In this document: positions 8,559 to 17,488 of the stretch, piece after piece
How positions within the stretch are numbered: the first letter of the stretch is position 1
How the letters are laid out: each line of letters begins with the position of its first letter
Source of the DNA: Hyphomicrobiales bacterium
GTDB lineage: Bacteria; Pseudomonadota; Alphaproteobacteria; Rhizobiales; Beijerinckiaceae
Length of the DNA: 55,403 bases
Assembly (NCBI GenBank): GCA_026400555.1
Contig: JAPLOW010000141.1
Span: forward strand, 33,356-88,758
Reading direction: 5' to 3'
Translations under genes and position numbers: made by a program
The notes under the pieces: model-generated
What the model was told of the DNA's origin: nothing
The model's input: only the letters and a program-made list of their open reading frames with translations
The model's database searches: none

Positions 8559-10241
8559 ATGGCGATGAATAAGGCAATGACCCGGCTGACAGCGCTCGCT
8601 GTCGCAGCAATCGCATCCACTTTGACGGCGCAGGCGCAGCAGAGCCAGCTGCTCTATCTGGCGGAAGACGTGCCGGCGGGGCTCAACTACGATGGCCCGT
8701 CGGTTTCGGTGAACACATCCCAGACCGGCTTCATCAACCTGATGGAGCCCTTGATCTACTACCCCTACGCCGGAAGCAATGATGACGGCGTGCGGATGCT
8801 CGACTTCTCGAAATTTGAAGGGCGTCTGGTCGAACGCTGGGAGAATGATCCGGCAACCAAGACCTGGACGCTGCATCTGCGCAGGGGGGTGAAGAGCTGC
8901 TTTGGCAACACTTTCACTGCCGATGACATGATCTACACGCTCTCTCGCGCCAAGTCCGTCAGCGGACAGGCCCCGATCGGCTGGTTCTTGTCCTCCGTCG
9001 CCGCGATCAAGGGCTTTGACCGCAGCGTCTTCACAGGCGGCTCCAAGGAGCTTGGCGACAGCGTCGTCAAGGTTGACGACTACACGGTCCGGATCACGCA
9101 ATCCGATCCGAGCTTCCTGTTCCTGATGGTGCTCACCAATTACGGGATGGCGCCCTTCGACAGCGTCGAACTGAAGAAGCACGCAACCCCTCAGGATCCC
9201 TGGAGCCATATCCACGCCAACACGGTGAACTCGACCGGATTCGGGCCCTATTGCCTCGAGCGGTGGGTGAAGGACGATGAGTTCGTCATGACGGCCAACC
9301 CGAACTACTATCGCGGCAAGCCCGCGATCGACCGCATCGTGATCAAGAAGGTTCCCCAGAGCGCCAACAGGACGCTGACCCTTCGCTCAGGCCAGGCCCA
9401 GCTCACGCAGCGCCTGACATCGCGCGAGTTTGAGAGCCTTCGCAGCGCCAGGGGCGTCAAGGTTGCCGGCGTCTACGGCAACGAGACCCTGTTCCTGAAC
9501 CTCAACTGGAAGACCCCTCCTTTCGACAATGCCAAACTGCGGCAGGCGATCGCTGCGGCCATGCCCTATCGGCAGATTGCGTCGATCGGATACGCCAATC
9601 AGGCCCGCCGCTGGGAAGCCCACTACACGGGGGTCCTGAACGGCTACATCAAGCCTGACGCGCAATTCCCGCAGGACGTCGAACGCGCCAAGGCGCTGCT
9701 CGCCGAGGCCGGATTCCCGGAAGGCAAGGGGCTCGAGAAGTATGCCGACGCGTTCAAGCTGGCGTTCACGGCGGAACGCGAGTCCTATCTCGGCCCGATT
9801 GCAACCACGATCCAGTCCGCACTGAAGGATATCGGCCTCCAGGTTCAGCTTGAACCGATGCCGCAGACGCAGATCGCCGATCGCCGTCTGGTCAAAAAGG
9901 ACCTTCCAATCTCGATCAGCGACACCGAGAAGCCTGTCGGTCCGGACGTTATCTATGCGACCAAGCTGTTTTTCGTCTCGCCCGGCGCGGGCGGCGTCAA
10001 CAACATGGCGAATTACAGCAATGCCGAAGTCGACCGCATGTTCACCCAGGCTCTGATCGAAAGCGATGGCGCCAAGCGCGAACCGCTTGTCCGCGGCATC
10101 CAGCAGATCCTGCAGAGCGAACTGGCCTGGATCCCGCTGGTCGAGACCCGCACACAATGGGCATTCTCGGAGAAGCTGACGGGCATCTCCTGGCATCCGG
10201 ACAACTCGCTGCGGCTGTTTGATCTGAAACTTGCGCCCTGA
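8559..10241 (+). CDS. ABC transporter substrate-binding protein, family 5 (transporter 1)
   Basis: This 560-residue periplasmic solute-binding protein belongs to the DppA/OppA/NikA family. It begins with a Sec signal peptide: charged N-terminus, hydrophobic 'LTALAVAAIAST', and an Ala-Gln-Ala cleavage region near residue 25. The mature protein has family features 'LVERWENDPATKTWTLHLRRGV', 'FTADDMIYTLSRAK' and 'NYYRGKPAIDRIVIK'. Two starts are possible, ATG 8559 and ATG 8565. AAAAGGA lies 4 nt before the first and about 10 nt before the second, so the second has the better spacing. Followed by two permeases and a fused ATPase, it delivers ligand to transporter 1. Confidence 0.9.
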   Translation: MAMNKAMTRLTALAVAAIASTLTAQAQQSQLLYLAEDVPAGLNYDGPSVSVNTSQTGFINLMEPLIYYPYAGSNDDGVRMLDFSKFEGRLVERWENDPATKTWTLHLRRGVKSCFGNTFTADDMIYTLSRAKSVSGQAPIGWFLSSVAAIKGFDRSVFTGGSKELGDSVVKVDDYTVRITQSDPSFLFLMVLTNYGMAPFDSVELKKHATPQDPWSHIHANTVNSTGFGPYCLERWVKDDEFVMTANPNYYRGKPAIDRIVIKKVPQSANRTLTLRSGQAQLTQRLTSREFESLRSARGVKVAGVYGNETLFLNLNWKTPPFDNAKLRQAIAAAMPYRQIASIGYANQARRWEAHYTGVLNGYIKPDAQFPQDVERAKALLAEAGFPEGKGLEKYADAFKLAFTAERESYLGPIATTIQSALKDIGLQVQLEPMPQTQIADRRLVKKDLPISISDTEKPVGPDVIYATKLFFVSPGAGGVNNMANYSNAEVDRMFTQALIESDGAKREPLVRGIQQILQSELAWIPLVETRTQWAFSEKLTGISWHPDNSLRLFDLKLAP

Positions 10242-10251
10242 GACCGGCCGG

Positions 10252-11274
10252 ATGGTGCGCTTCATCACCACGCGGCTGGCGACGACCATCATCCAGCTCG
10301 CCGGTCTGGCGCTGGTGGTGTTCTTCGCCATCCGCGCCCTTCCGGCCGATCCGGTGGCGCGCCTTGTCGGACTGAACGCCTCGCGTGACGCCTATCTGTC
10401 GTCACAGAAGTCACTGGGGCTCGACAGACCGGTACTGGAGCAGCTCGGCGCCTATCTCGGCATCATTCCCGGATCGAGCGGCCTTCTGCAGGGAGACCTC
10501 GGGCGCTCCTGGGTTACCGGCTCGCCAGTGGCCGAAGAGATTGCCCGCGTCCTGCCCATCACGCTGGAGTTGATCACCGTCAGCTTTGTCATCGCCTTCC
10601 TGATTTCGGTCCCGCTGGGCATGCTCTGTGGCCTGAGGCCCGGCGGCGTGGCCGACAGGATCACCTTCGGCTACAGCCTGTTTGCGGGCTCCCAGCCCGA
10701 GTTCTGGTGGGCGCTGCTGTTCATCTTTGTCTTCTTCGCGCAACTCGGCTGGGCGCCGCCGCCGCTGGGGCGGCTGAACCCGATGTCGTCGCCGCCGCCC
10801 TTCGTCACTGGCTTCATCACGATGGACTCGCTGCTTGCCGGAAACATGGCCGCCTTCAAGGATGGGGTCCATCACCTCATGCTGCCGGTCCTGACCAAGG
10901 TGTTCGTCCTCTCGGGACCGATCGTGAAGATGGTGCGGCAGAACATGGTGCGTGCGTTGGCCTCGGATTATGTGCTCTACGCCCGCGGCAGCGGCCTGTG
11001 GCCGGCCCGGATCGCCGCCATTGCGCTAAAGAACGCGCTGGCTCCCGCTCTGACGCTGCTGGGGGTGCTTTACGGCTACATTCTGGGCAGTGCGGTCCTG
11101 ATCGAGACGGTCTTCTCGCTCGGCGGTATCGGCCAGTACGCTGTTCGCTCCGTTCTTGCCTTCGATTACCCGGCCATTCAGGCCGTCGTGCTGGTGATCG
11201 CGGCGATCTCGCTGTTCGTCTACCTTGCCCTTGACGTCGCCCATGCCCTGCTCGATCCGAGGATCGTATCATGA
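10252..11274 (+). CDS. ABC transporter permease, DppB/OppB type (transporter 1)
   Basis: This 340-residue inner-membrane permease has about six hydrophobic segments. It has the family start 'FITTRLATTIIQLAGLALVVFF', 'SLGLDRPVLEQ', and the conserved C-terminal cytoplasmic loop 'KMVRQNMVRALASDYVLYARGSGL' (EAA-like loop that docks on the ATPase), then 'GYILGSAVLIETVFSLGGIGQ'. ATG 10252 is chosen because the TM1 region follows directly; no in-frame ATG lies upstream. It overlaps the next permease by 4 bp (ATGA). It forms the membrane channel with the DppC-like partner. Confidence 0.9.
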   Translation: MVRFITTRLATTIIQLAGLALVVFFAIRALPADPVARLVGLNASRDAYLSSQKSLGLDRPVLEQLGAYLGIIPGSSGLLQGDLGRSWVTGSPVAEEIARVLPITLELITVSFVIAFLISVPLGMLCGLRPGGVADRITFGYSLFAGSQPEFWWALLFIFVFFAQLGWAPPPLGRLNPMSSPPPFVTGFITMDSLLAGNMAAFKDGVHHLMLPVLTKVFVLSGPIVKMVRQNMVRALASDYVLYARGSGLWPARIAAIALKNALAPALTLLGVLYGYILGSAVLIETVFSLGGIGQYAVRSVLAFDYPAIQAVVLVIAAISLFVYLALDVAHALLDPRIVS

Positions 11275-12179
11275 GCGAGGTCGTCGTCCCCCGACTGGCC
11301 GGAGCCGACCGCGCCGTGTCCCGGCCGCGGGCTGACTGGCTGTTCCGCTTCGGCTGCCTGATCGTCATGCTATCGCTTGTGCTGATGGTCATCGGCCCCT
11401 GGATCGCGCCGTATGATGTCGGCCGTCCGACGGATTTCATTCTGGAGCCGCCGCCGGCGCTGCGGGATGTGCCGCGCCTGCTCTGGCTCAGCATCACGAA
11501 TGCCCCGCGCGAGCCGGTCTACTGGTTCGGCACGGATTCAGCCGGCCTCGACATCTTCTCGCGGGTCATCGCCGCGCCGCGGGCGGATGTGGCGATTGCG
11601 CTGGGCGCCAATCTGGTTTCGCTCACTCTGGGCAGTCTGCTCGGGCTGGCGGCTGGCGTCGCCCGTCCCTGGATCGGCGCGCTGATCATGCGGACGTCCG
11701 ATCTTGTGCAGGCCTTTCCCGTGTTCATCACCGGCATGATCCTCGTCACGCTCGCGGGTCGCAGCATTGGCACGATCATTCTGACCCTCGCGCTGCTCTA
11801 CACCCCGATCTATGTCCGCCTGACGCGATCGGAGGTGCTCACGCAGCGCCAGCGTGGCTTCGTCGATGCCGCGCGAGCACTGGGCCGCCGCGAAGCCTGG
11901 ATCGCGTTGACTCATGTGCTGCCAAACGCCATGGCCCCGGCCCTGATCCAGTTCTCCGTGACGATCGGCTTTGCCATTCTGATGACGGCAGGCCTCAGCT
12001 TCGTCGGTGCCGGCGTGCGCCCGCCAACGCCAGAATGGGGGCTGATGATCGCGGCGGGCGCTGACCAGATCGTGCAGGGCGAATGGTGGCCATCCCTGTT
12101 CCCGGGGCTGGCGATCTCGATCACCGTGTTCGGATACGCCGCCTTCGGCAACGGGTTGGAGCGCCGGCATGCAGCCTGA
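11271..12179 (+). CDS. ABC transporter permease, DppC/OppC type (transporter 1)
   Basis: This 302-residue permease of the DppC/OppC group has the characteristic 'WFGTDSAGLDIFSRVIAAPR' after TM1, a LIMRTSDLVQAFPVFI segment, and the EAA loop 'RGFVDAARALGRREAWIALTHVLPNA'. It ends in 'GLSFVGAGVRPPTPEWGLM' and a final TM, as in DppC. It partners the preceding DppB-like permease, shares a 4-bp overlap with it, and overlaps the ATPase gene by 11 bp. This is consistent with tight translational coupling in the transporter-1 operon. Confidence 0.9.
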   Translation: MSEVVVPRLAGADRAVSRPRADWLFRFGCLIVMLSLVLMVIGPWIAPYDVGRPTDFILEPPPALRDVPRLLWLSITNAPREPVYWFGTDSAGLDIFSRVIAAPRADVAIALGANLVSLTLGSLLGLAAGVARPWIGALIMRTSDLVQAFPVFITGMILVTLAGRSIGTIILTLALLYTPIYVRLTRSEVLTQRQRGFVDAARALGRREAWIALTHVLPNAMAPALIQFSVTIGFAILMTAGLSFVGAGVRPPTPEWGLMIAAGADQIVQGEWWPSLFPGLAISITVFGYAAFGNGLERRHAA

Positions 12180-13956
12180 AGCCGCGCCTCCTGCCCTGCT
12201 CTCGGTCCGCGACCTCACCGTTGCCTATGGCGGGCGCACAGCGGTCCAGGCAGTGAACCTCGACATCGCGCCGGGCGAGATCGTGGGGCTGACCGGGGAT
12301 TCCGGCAGCGGAAAGTCCACGTTGGGTCTGGCCCTTCTGGGCCTTGCCCGGCCACCGGGGCGGATTCTGGCTGGCGAAGTTCGTCTGTCTGGCGCCGATC
12401 TGCTCACGCTCTCCGAGCCCCAGCGGCGGTCCTTGCGCGGGCGTGAGGTCGGTCTGATCGTGCAGAACCCGCGCGCGTCCCTCAGTCCGCTTCACATGAT
12501 CGGCGAGCAGATCGGTGCGGTCCTGAAAGCCCATCTGCCCCTCGACGGCGCCGCAGCCGATGCGCGCGCTGTCGATCTCTTGCGCAATCTGGGCCTGAAT
12601 GACCCAGAGAGGCGCGCGAAGGCCTATCCGCACGAGATCTCGGGTGGCATGGCGCAACGCGTCCTCATCGCCATGGCGCTGGGGGCGGGACCGCGCCTTT
12701 TGGTTGCAGATGAGCCGACGAGCGGCCTCGACGTCACCATTCAGGCTCAGTTCCTTGACGAACTGTGGAAGACGGCCCGCGATGTCGGCTCCGCCGTGCT
12801 GCTGATGACCCAGGATCTCGGGATCATCGCCAATTACTGCGACCGCGTTCTCGTCATGCAGGACGGGGCGATCGTGGCCGATGACGTCACGAAGCGCTTT
12901 TTCGCGGCGCCGAGGGATGTCTACAGCAGGACCCTGTTGTCGCTTGAGCGCGTCGCCCCGCCCGTTGCACCCGGCGATGCGGCGATTGTCCTCGAGGCGC
13001 GCGGACTGTCGAAAAGCTTTCGCTTGCGTGACGGGCGCAAGGTGCTCCAGGCGGTGGACCATGCCGACTTCGTGATCGGGCGGGGCGAGACGCTTGGGCT
13101 CGTCGGCGAAAGCGGCTCCGGAAAGACAACCGTCGGCCGTTGCCTGCTGCGCCTGATCGAACCGGACGCCGGCGAGGTGCTCTTTGAGGGGCGCGACATG
13201 GGCCGGGCCACGCCCGCCGAGTTGCGTCGCCTGCGCAAGCGCATCCAGATCGTGTTCCAGGATCCGCTCGATGCGCTCGATCCGCGCTGGACGATCCGTG
13301 ACATCATCAATGAAGCGCTAGAAAGGCCCGACGCGGCACGGGTTTCAGAGCTGCTCGGATTCGTCGGCCTCGACCCGGCGGTCGCGAAGCTGAAGCCGCG
13401 CGCGCTCAGCGCCGGTGCGCAGCAGCGCGTATCCATCGCCCGCGCGATCGCCGCCGAGCCCGCCCTGATCGTTCTGGATGAGCCGACATCGGCGCTGACG
13501 CCGCTGGCGCGCGTCGAGATCGTCAGGCTGCTGCGCGACCTGCAGGCGCGGCTGGGATCATCGTACCTGTTCATCTCCCATGACCTGAGCACGGTGGAGC
13601 ATCTCAGCCACAACGTGGCGGTGATGTATCTTGGTCAGATCGTCGAGATCGGCACGCGCGAGCAGATTTTCCGGTCGCCGCGCCATCCCTATGCCAAGGC
13701 GCTGCTCGCCGCCCATCTCGCGCCCGATCCGTCGCGGCGCCGTGTTGACCGGATCGAGGATGCAAAACTGGCGGGCGAAATCCCGAGTCCGATCGACCTG
13801 CCGCGCGGATGCTACCTGGCCGGGCGCTGCCCTGAAGCCGTCGCGTCCTGCCGCACCCAACTCCAGCCGCTGCGCACGCTGCGCGACGGCCGCCAGATTC
13901 GCTGCACGCCAGTGGCAGAGCGTGACGGCGCAAAGACAGACCCTGTTGCCGCATGA
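12169..13956 (+). CDS. fused DppD-DppF double ATPase of peptide-type ABC transporter 1, one ATP site degenerate
   Basis: This 595-residue protein carries two ABC ATPase domains. The N-half has Walker A GDSGSGKST (43-51), Q-loop Gln99, signature ISGGM (157-161) and Walker B LLVADEP. Its H-loop reads MTQDLG, so the usual switch His is Gln215. The C-half has Walker A GESGSGKTT (313-321), signature LSAGA (413-417) in place of LSGGQ, Walker B LIVLDEP, a D-loop SALT (Thr444 for Asp) and a normal H-loop His471. The C-terminal tail has the Cys-containing oligopeptide/dipeptide C-terminal region (GCYLAGRCP). It powers transporter 1 from the cytoplasm. By known ABC geometry, all three deviations would fall in the composite site built on the N-half Walker A. 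Confidence 0.92.
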   Translation: MQPEAAPPALLSVRDLTVAYGGRTAVQAVNLDIAPGEIVGLTGDSGSGKSTLGLALLGLARPPGRILAGEVRLSGADLLTLSEPQRRSLRGREVGLIVQNPRASLSPLHMIGEQIGAVLKAHLPLDGAAADARAVDLLRNLGLNDPERRAKAYPHEISGGMAQRVLIAMALGAGPRLLVADEPTSGLDVTIQAQFLDELWKTARDVGSAVLLMTQDLGIIANYCDRVLVMQDGAIVADDVTKRFFAAPRDVYSRTLLSLERVAPPVAPGDAAIVLEARGLSKSFRLRDGRKVLQAVDHADFVIGRGETLGLVGESGSGKTTVGRCLLRLIEPDAGEVLFEGRDMGRATPAELRRLRKRIQIVFQDPLDALDPRWTIRDIINEALERPDAARVSELLGFVGLDPAVAKLKPRALSAGAQQRVSIARAIAAEPALIVLDEPTSALTPLARVEIVRLLRDLQARLGSSYLFISHDLSTVEHLSHNVAVMYLGQIVEIGTREQIFRSPRHPYAKALLAAHLAPDPSRRRVDRIEDAKLAGEIPSPIDLPRGCYLAGRCPEAVASCRTQLQPLRTLRDGRQIRCTPVAERDGAKTDPVAA

Positions 13957-13966
13957 GGAGGACGAA

Positions 13967-15514
13967 ATGACGGACCTTAACCGACGCCTTTTGCTGAAGT
14001 CCGCCGCGCTGGCGGCCGGGCTGGACCTGATCAGAATACCCGGTGCCTTCGCACAGGATGGCACCCTCAACATTGCCTTGCCGAACAACCCCTCGACGCT
14101 GGACCCGATCCAGACGTCGAACCACGACGCCATGGCCATCAGCAACGCCATTTTCGAGAATCTGCTCGAGGTCGATCTTGATGGCAACGTCGTGCCGTCG
14201 CTCGCGCACAAGCTTCCCGTCATCAACGACGAGGCGACACGTTTTACCTTCGACCTGCGCGATGACGTCGTTTTCCAGAACGGCGCGAAATTCACGGCCG
14301 AGGATGTCAAGTACAGCTACGAATACATGCTCGATCCCAAGAACCGGTCTGTGCGGCGCACACTCTTCGCGCCGATCAAGGAGATCGTGATCGAAAGCCC
14401 GACGCGGATCGTGTTCAACCTCAGCCAACCCTACCGTCCTTGGCTGCAGTACATGACCAAGTTCATGGGCATTTTCCCGAAGGGCAGCCGCGAGGCGAAG
14501 GGCGACGATGCCTTCAAGCTCGCTCCCGCTGATCTGGGTACCGGCCCCGGCGTCTTTGTCACCTGGCAGCCTGACTCGCATATCGAACTCAAACGGAACC
14601 CGAACTACTGGCGCAAGGGCGTTCCGGCCTGGTCGCGTGTGATGGCCCGCATCGTGCCGGAAGACGCCACGCGGCTGGCCTATCTGATGACCGGGCAGGC
14701 CCATATCATCTCGTCGCCCCCGCCACGTGATTTCGAACGCCTGAAGACAACGCCCGGGATCCAGACCGGCAGCAAGGTCGCCATCGGCGGCATGTGGTTC
14801 ATGCAGACCAATACGAAGCGTGCGCCGTTTGACGACGTGAACTTCCGCAAGGCGGTGTCCTGCGCCATCGACCGCAAGTCGATCGCGAAGGATGTGTTCT
14901 ACGGCCTGCTTGACGCCACCGCCACGCCCGCACCGACCGGCGTCTCGTACTACAACGCCGAGGCGGACAAGGCCGTTGGCTACGACCCCGAGAAGGCGAA
15001 GGCCTTTCTTGCCAAGTCGAAATATGCCGACAAGGCCGAGTTCGAGCTGCTGGTGCCGTCAATCCCGTATCTCTTCGATGCCAAGGACGGCGCGCTGGTC
15101 ATGCAGTCGCAACTCGCCAAGATCGGCATCCAGATGAAGATCACACCGATGGAGCAGCCACAGATCCTGACGCGCGCGATAGCCGGCACGCAGGTCGCCT
15201 GCCTGCTCCCGCTGATGGCGCCGTCCGACCCAACCTTCATCATCCAGATCTGTTTCACCAACAACCAGATCATGTCGAAGTCGTCGGGCTACACCAATCC
15301 CGAACTCGATGCGGCGATCCAGGAGAGCTACAAATACACTGATGCCGCCCGGCTCGATCCGGTCCTGAAGAAGATCCAGGCCATTCTCGTCGAGGATTGC
15401 CCCAACATCTTCCTCGGCTTCGTCGGCGTCGCCAATGCCTGGCGCGCGGAGGTGAAGGGCTTCAAGCCGAACACGGGCCTGACCATGTGGATCCGTGACG
15501 TGTCACTTGGGTGA
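13967..15514 (+). CDS. ABC transporter substrate-binding protein, family 5, Tat-type signal (transporter 2)
   Basis: This 515-residue DppA/OppA-family binding protein starts at ATG 13967, preceded by GAGGAGGACGAA, a strong Shine-Dalgarno. The N-terminus has a twin-arginine motif, NRRLLLKSAALAAG, followed by a short hydrophobic stretch and an 'AFAQ' cleavage region near residue 27, suggesting Tat export, unlike the Sec-type binding protein of transporter 1. The mature domain shows 'STLDPIQTSNHDAMAISNAIFENL', 'FTAEDVKYSYEYMLDPKN' and 'LKRNPNYWRKGVPAWSRV', all typical of the family. It lies 10 bp after the fused ATPase gene and is followed by an intrinsic terminator, then permeases of a second transporter. 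Confidence 0.9.
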   Translation: MTDLNRRLLLKSAALAAGLDLIRIPGAFAQDGTLNIALPNNPSTLDPIQTSNHDAMAISNAIFENLLEVDLDGNVVPSLAHKLPVINDEATRFTFDLRDDVVFQNGAKFTAEDVKYSYEYMLDPKNRSVRRTLFAPIKEIVIESPTRIVFNLSQPYRPWLQYMTKFMGIFPKGSREAKGDDAFKLAPADLGTGPGVFVTWQPDSHIELKRNPNYWRKGVPAWSRVMARIVPEDATRLAYLMTGQAHIISSPPPRDFERLKTTPGIQTGSKVAIGGMWFMQTNTKRAPFDDVNFRKAVSCAIDRKSIAKDVFYGLLDATATPAPTGVSYYNAEADKAVGYDPEKAKAFLAKSKYADKAEFELLVPSIPYLFDAKDGALVMQSQLAKIGIQMKITPMEQPQILTRAIAGTQVACLLPLMAPSDPTFIIQICFTNNQIMSKSSGYTNPELDAAIQESYKYTDAARLDPVLKKIQAILVEDCPNIFLGFVGVANAWRAEVKGFKPNTGLTMWIRDVSLG

Positions 15515-15519
15515 CAAGC

Positions 15520-15569
15520 GGCAGGACGCCGGGTTCATGATCGTGCCTGCGTCCTGCCTCCCTTTTTTT
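15520..15569 (+). terminator. intrinsic terminator / attenuator after the second binding-protein gene
   Basis: GGCAGGACGC at 15520-15529 pairs perfectly with GCGTCCTGCC at 15549-15558 (10-bp stem, 19-nt loop), followed by a run of seven T at 15563-15569. It starts 6 bp after the stop codon of the Tat-type binding protein and lies 70 bp before the first permease of transporter 2. Partial termination would give much more binding protein than membrane complex, a common arrangement. The alternative is full termination with a separate promoter in 15570-15638, but no good sigma-70 promoter is visible there. Confidence 0.7.
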
Positions 15570-15638
15570 GAGGTCTGCTGAGCGCCGGATCGGGCAACAG
15601 CGTCCGGTGGTGCGTAGTACGAGGGCAATAGCACTGGC

Positions 15639-16574
15639 ATGTTCGTCATACTGGGTCGTGTGTTGAGCTCCCTCGGCGTTCTTGTCGCCGTCAGCATCGT
15701 GCTGTTCACGCTTGTGCATGCCATTCCGGTGTCGCCGGCGCGCGTCGTGCTGGGCGGCGACGCATCGGAGGAGGACATCGCGGAATTCGAGCGTGACAAC
15801 GGCCTCGACCGTCCTGTCATCGTGCAATACCTGTCCTGGGCCGGCGGCGTGATGAAAGGAGACCTCGGACGGTCTCTGATCGACAACACCGTGATCGCGG
15901 TCACGATCTCGCAGACGCTGCCCGTGACGCTTGAACTGGTGCTGTGGTCCTTCTGTCTGGCACTCGTTATAGCCGTGCCGCTTGGGGTGCTTTCGGCCTA
16001 CCATGAAGACCGATGGATCGACCATCTGGCGCGCGTGGTCGCCACGCTCGGTGTGTCCATACCAACCTTCTGGCTCGGCCTGATGCTCATCGCCTGGGGA
16101 GCGGTCGGCCTCGGCTGGTTTCCGGCAGGCGGCTATGTGCCGTGGTCCGCCGGCGCCAAGCCGCATCTTCTGTCCATGACGCTGCCTTCGGTGTCGCTCG
16201 GCCTGTACTATGTTGCCATCATCAGCCGCATGACGCGCTCCAGCGTCGGTGACGTGCTGATGGCGGATCACGTCCGCGTCTCCCGCGCCATGGGGCTCTC
16301 GCGCGGGCGGATCCTGATCTATGTGCTGCGCAATGCACTGAGTCCTGTTGTCACGGTGGCGGCCATGTCCTTCGGCTACATGTTCGGCTGGGCCCTGATC
16401 GTCGAGCAGGTGTTCACGATCCCGGGAATGTCGCGTGCTCTTCTGAATGCAATCTTCCGGCGCGATTATCTCGTGATCGTCAATGTGGTTCTCGTGATCA
16501 CGGCCATGTTTCTGGTGGCGAACCTGATTGCCGACCTGCTCTACCGCTGGCTCGACCCGAGGACCGCCCGATGA
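15639..16574 (+). CDS. ABC transporter permease, DppB/OppB type (transporter 2)
   Basis: This 311-residue DppB-like permease has 'LFTLVHAIPVSPARVVLGG', then 'ERDNGLDRPVIVQYLSWAGGVMKGDLGRSL', conserved in the family, multiple TM segments, and the EAA loop 'DVLMADHVRVSRAMGLSRGRILIYVLRNAL'. It ends with 'FRRDYLVIVNVVLVITAMFLVANLIADLLY'. It overlaps the next permease by 4 bp (ATGA). It is clearly diverged from the transporter-1 permease rather than a recent duplicate. Confidence 0.9.
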   Translation: MFVILGRVLSSLGVLVAVSIVLFTLVHAIPVSPARVVLGGDASEEDIAEFERDNGLDRPVIVQYLSWAGGVMKGDLGRSLIDNTVIAVTISQTLPVTLELVLWSFCLALVIAVPLGVLSAYHEDRWIDHLARVVATLGVSIPTFWLGLMLIAWGAVGLGWFPAGGYVPWSAGAKPHLLSMTLPSVSLGLYYVAIISRMTRSSVGDVLMADHVRVSRAMGLSRGRILIYVLRNALSPVVTVAAMSFGYMFGWALIVEQVFTIPGMSRALLNAIFRRDYLVIVNVVLVITAMFLVANLIADLLYRWLDPRTAR

Positions 16575-17488
16575 CACTATCCGCGGTCCCGGCGAGCCTG
16601 AGGCTGCCGCCTTGGCGGGCTCTGCTGCTCCGTCCGGCCGGACTGACAGGCACGATCATCGTCGCTATTGTCACAGTCGCTGCGCTGGCGGCACCGCTGA
16701 TCGCGACCCATGACCCCATTGCGGTCGACCTGTCGCGCAAGCTCCTGCCCCCTGGCGCAACGCATTGGCTCGGCACTGACCAGACCGGCCGCGACATCTT
16801 CAGCCGGATTGTCTGGGGCGCGCGGCCCTCGCTTGCGGTGGGGCTTCTCGCGGTGCTGATCGGCGCGGCCGGCGGCATCATGTTCGGGCTGACGGCCGCA
16901 TTTGCCCGCGGCTGGTGGGAGCAGGTTGCCATGCGGATCATGGACGGGCTGGCGTCGATTCCACTCCTGATCTGGGCGATCGCGATTACCGGCATTGTCG
17001 GCATCGGACCGGTCCGGATCGGGATGTGGACGTTTCCGAATGAGAGCAAGCTGATCCTGCTGATCGGGCTGCTCTACATGCCGCCGCTTGCGCGCGTGAC
17101 CTATGGCAGCGCACTTCTGGAAGTGCGGGCCGACTATGTGCAGGCCCGGCGTCTTCAGGGCGCAGGGGCATCGGCCATCATGCTCGGTGATGTGCTTCCC
17201 AATTGCCTGTCGCCCGTGATCGTGCAGGCGACTCTCCTGATCGCCGTTGGCATCGTCGTCGAGGCCTCCCTCAGCTTCATCGGACTGGGCGTCGAGCCGC
17301 CGTTCCCGAGCTGGGGCGGCATGCTCGCCGATGCGCGTCGCTATATTTTCTCGGGGGAATGGTGGACGTACATCTTTCCGGGTCTGGCCATTTCGCTGAC
17401 CGTGATCGGGTTCAACCTGCTCGGCGACGGCTTGCGTGACATTCTTGACCCGCGCAAGGTCTCCGGCTCCGGACGGATGGTCGTCTGA
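16571..17488 (+). CDS. ABC transporter permease, DppC/OppC type (transporter 2)
   Basis: This 305-residue DppC-like permease has 'HWLGTDQTGRDIFSRIVWGARPSL', 'MRIMDGLASIPLLIWAIAI', the EAA loop 'RADYVQARRLQGAGASAIMLGDVLPNCLSPVIVQ' and the terminal 'EASLSFIGLGVEPPFPSWGGML' block. It forms the transmembrane core with the preceding gene. ATGA overlaps join it to the permease upstream and the DppD-type ATPase downstream (TGATGG at 17486-17491), so the four membrane and ATPase genes of transporter 2 form one coupled unit. Confidence 0.9.
   Translation: MTLSAVPASLRLPPWRALLLRPAGLTGTIIVAIVTVAALAAPLIATHDPIAVDLSRKLLPPGATHWLGTDQTGRDIFSRIVWGARPSLAVGLLAVLIGAAGGIMFGLTAAFARGWWEQVAMRIMDGLASIPLLIWAIAITGIVGIGPVRIGMWTFPNESKLILLIGLLYMPPLARVTYGSALLEVRADYVQARRLQGAGASAIMLGDVLPNCLSPVIVQATLLIAVGIVVEASLSFIGLGVEPPFPSWGGMLADARRYIFSGEWWTYIFPGLAISLTVIGFNLLGDGLRDILDPRKVSGSGRMVV

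Noticed and set aside
5802-9215. A very long (1137-codon) open frame on the minus strand
   Set aside because: It lies antisense to the MDR, MmgE/PrpD and binding-protein genes, whose frames show clear families. Its translation is Arg/His/Asp-rich with no domain; such shadows are normal in GC-rich DNA.
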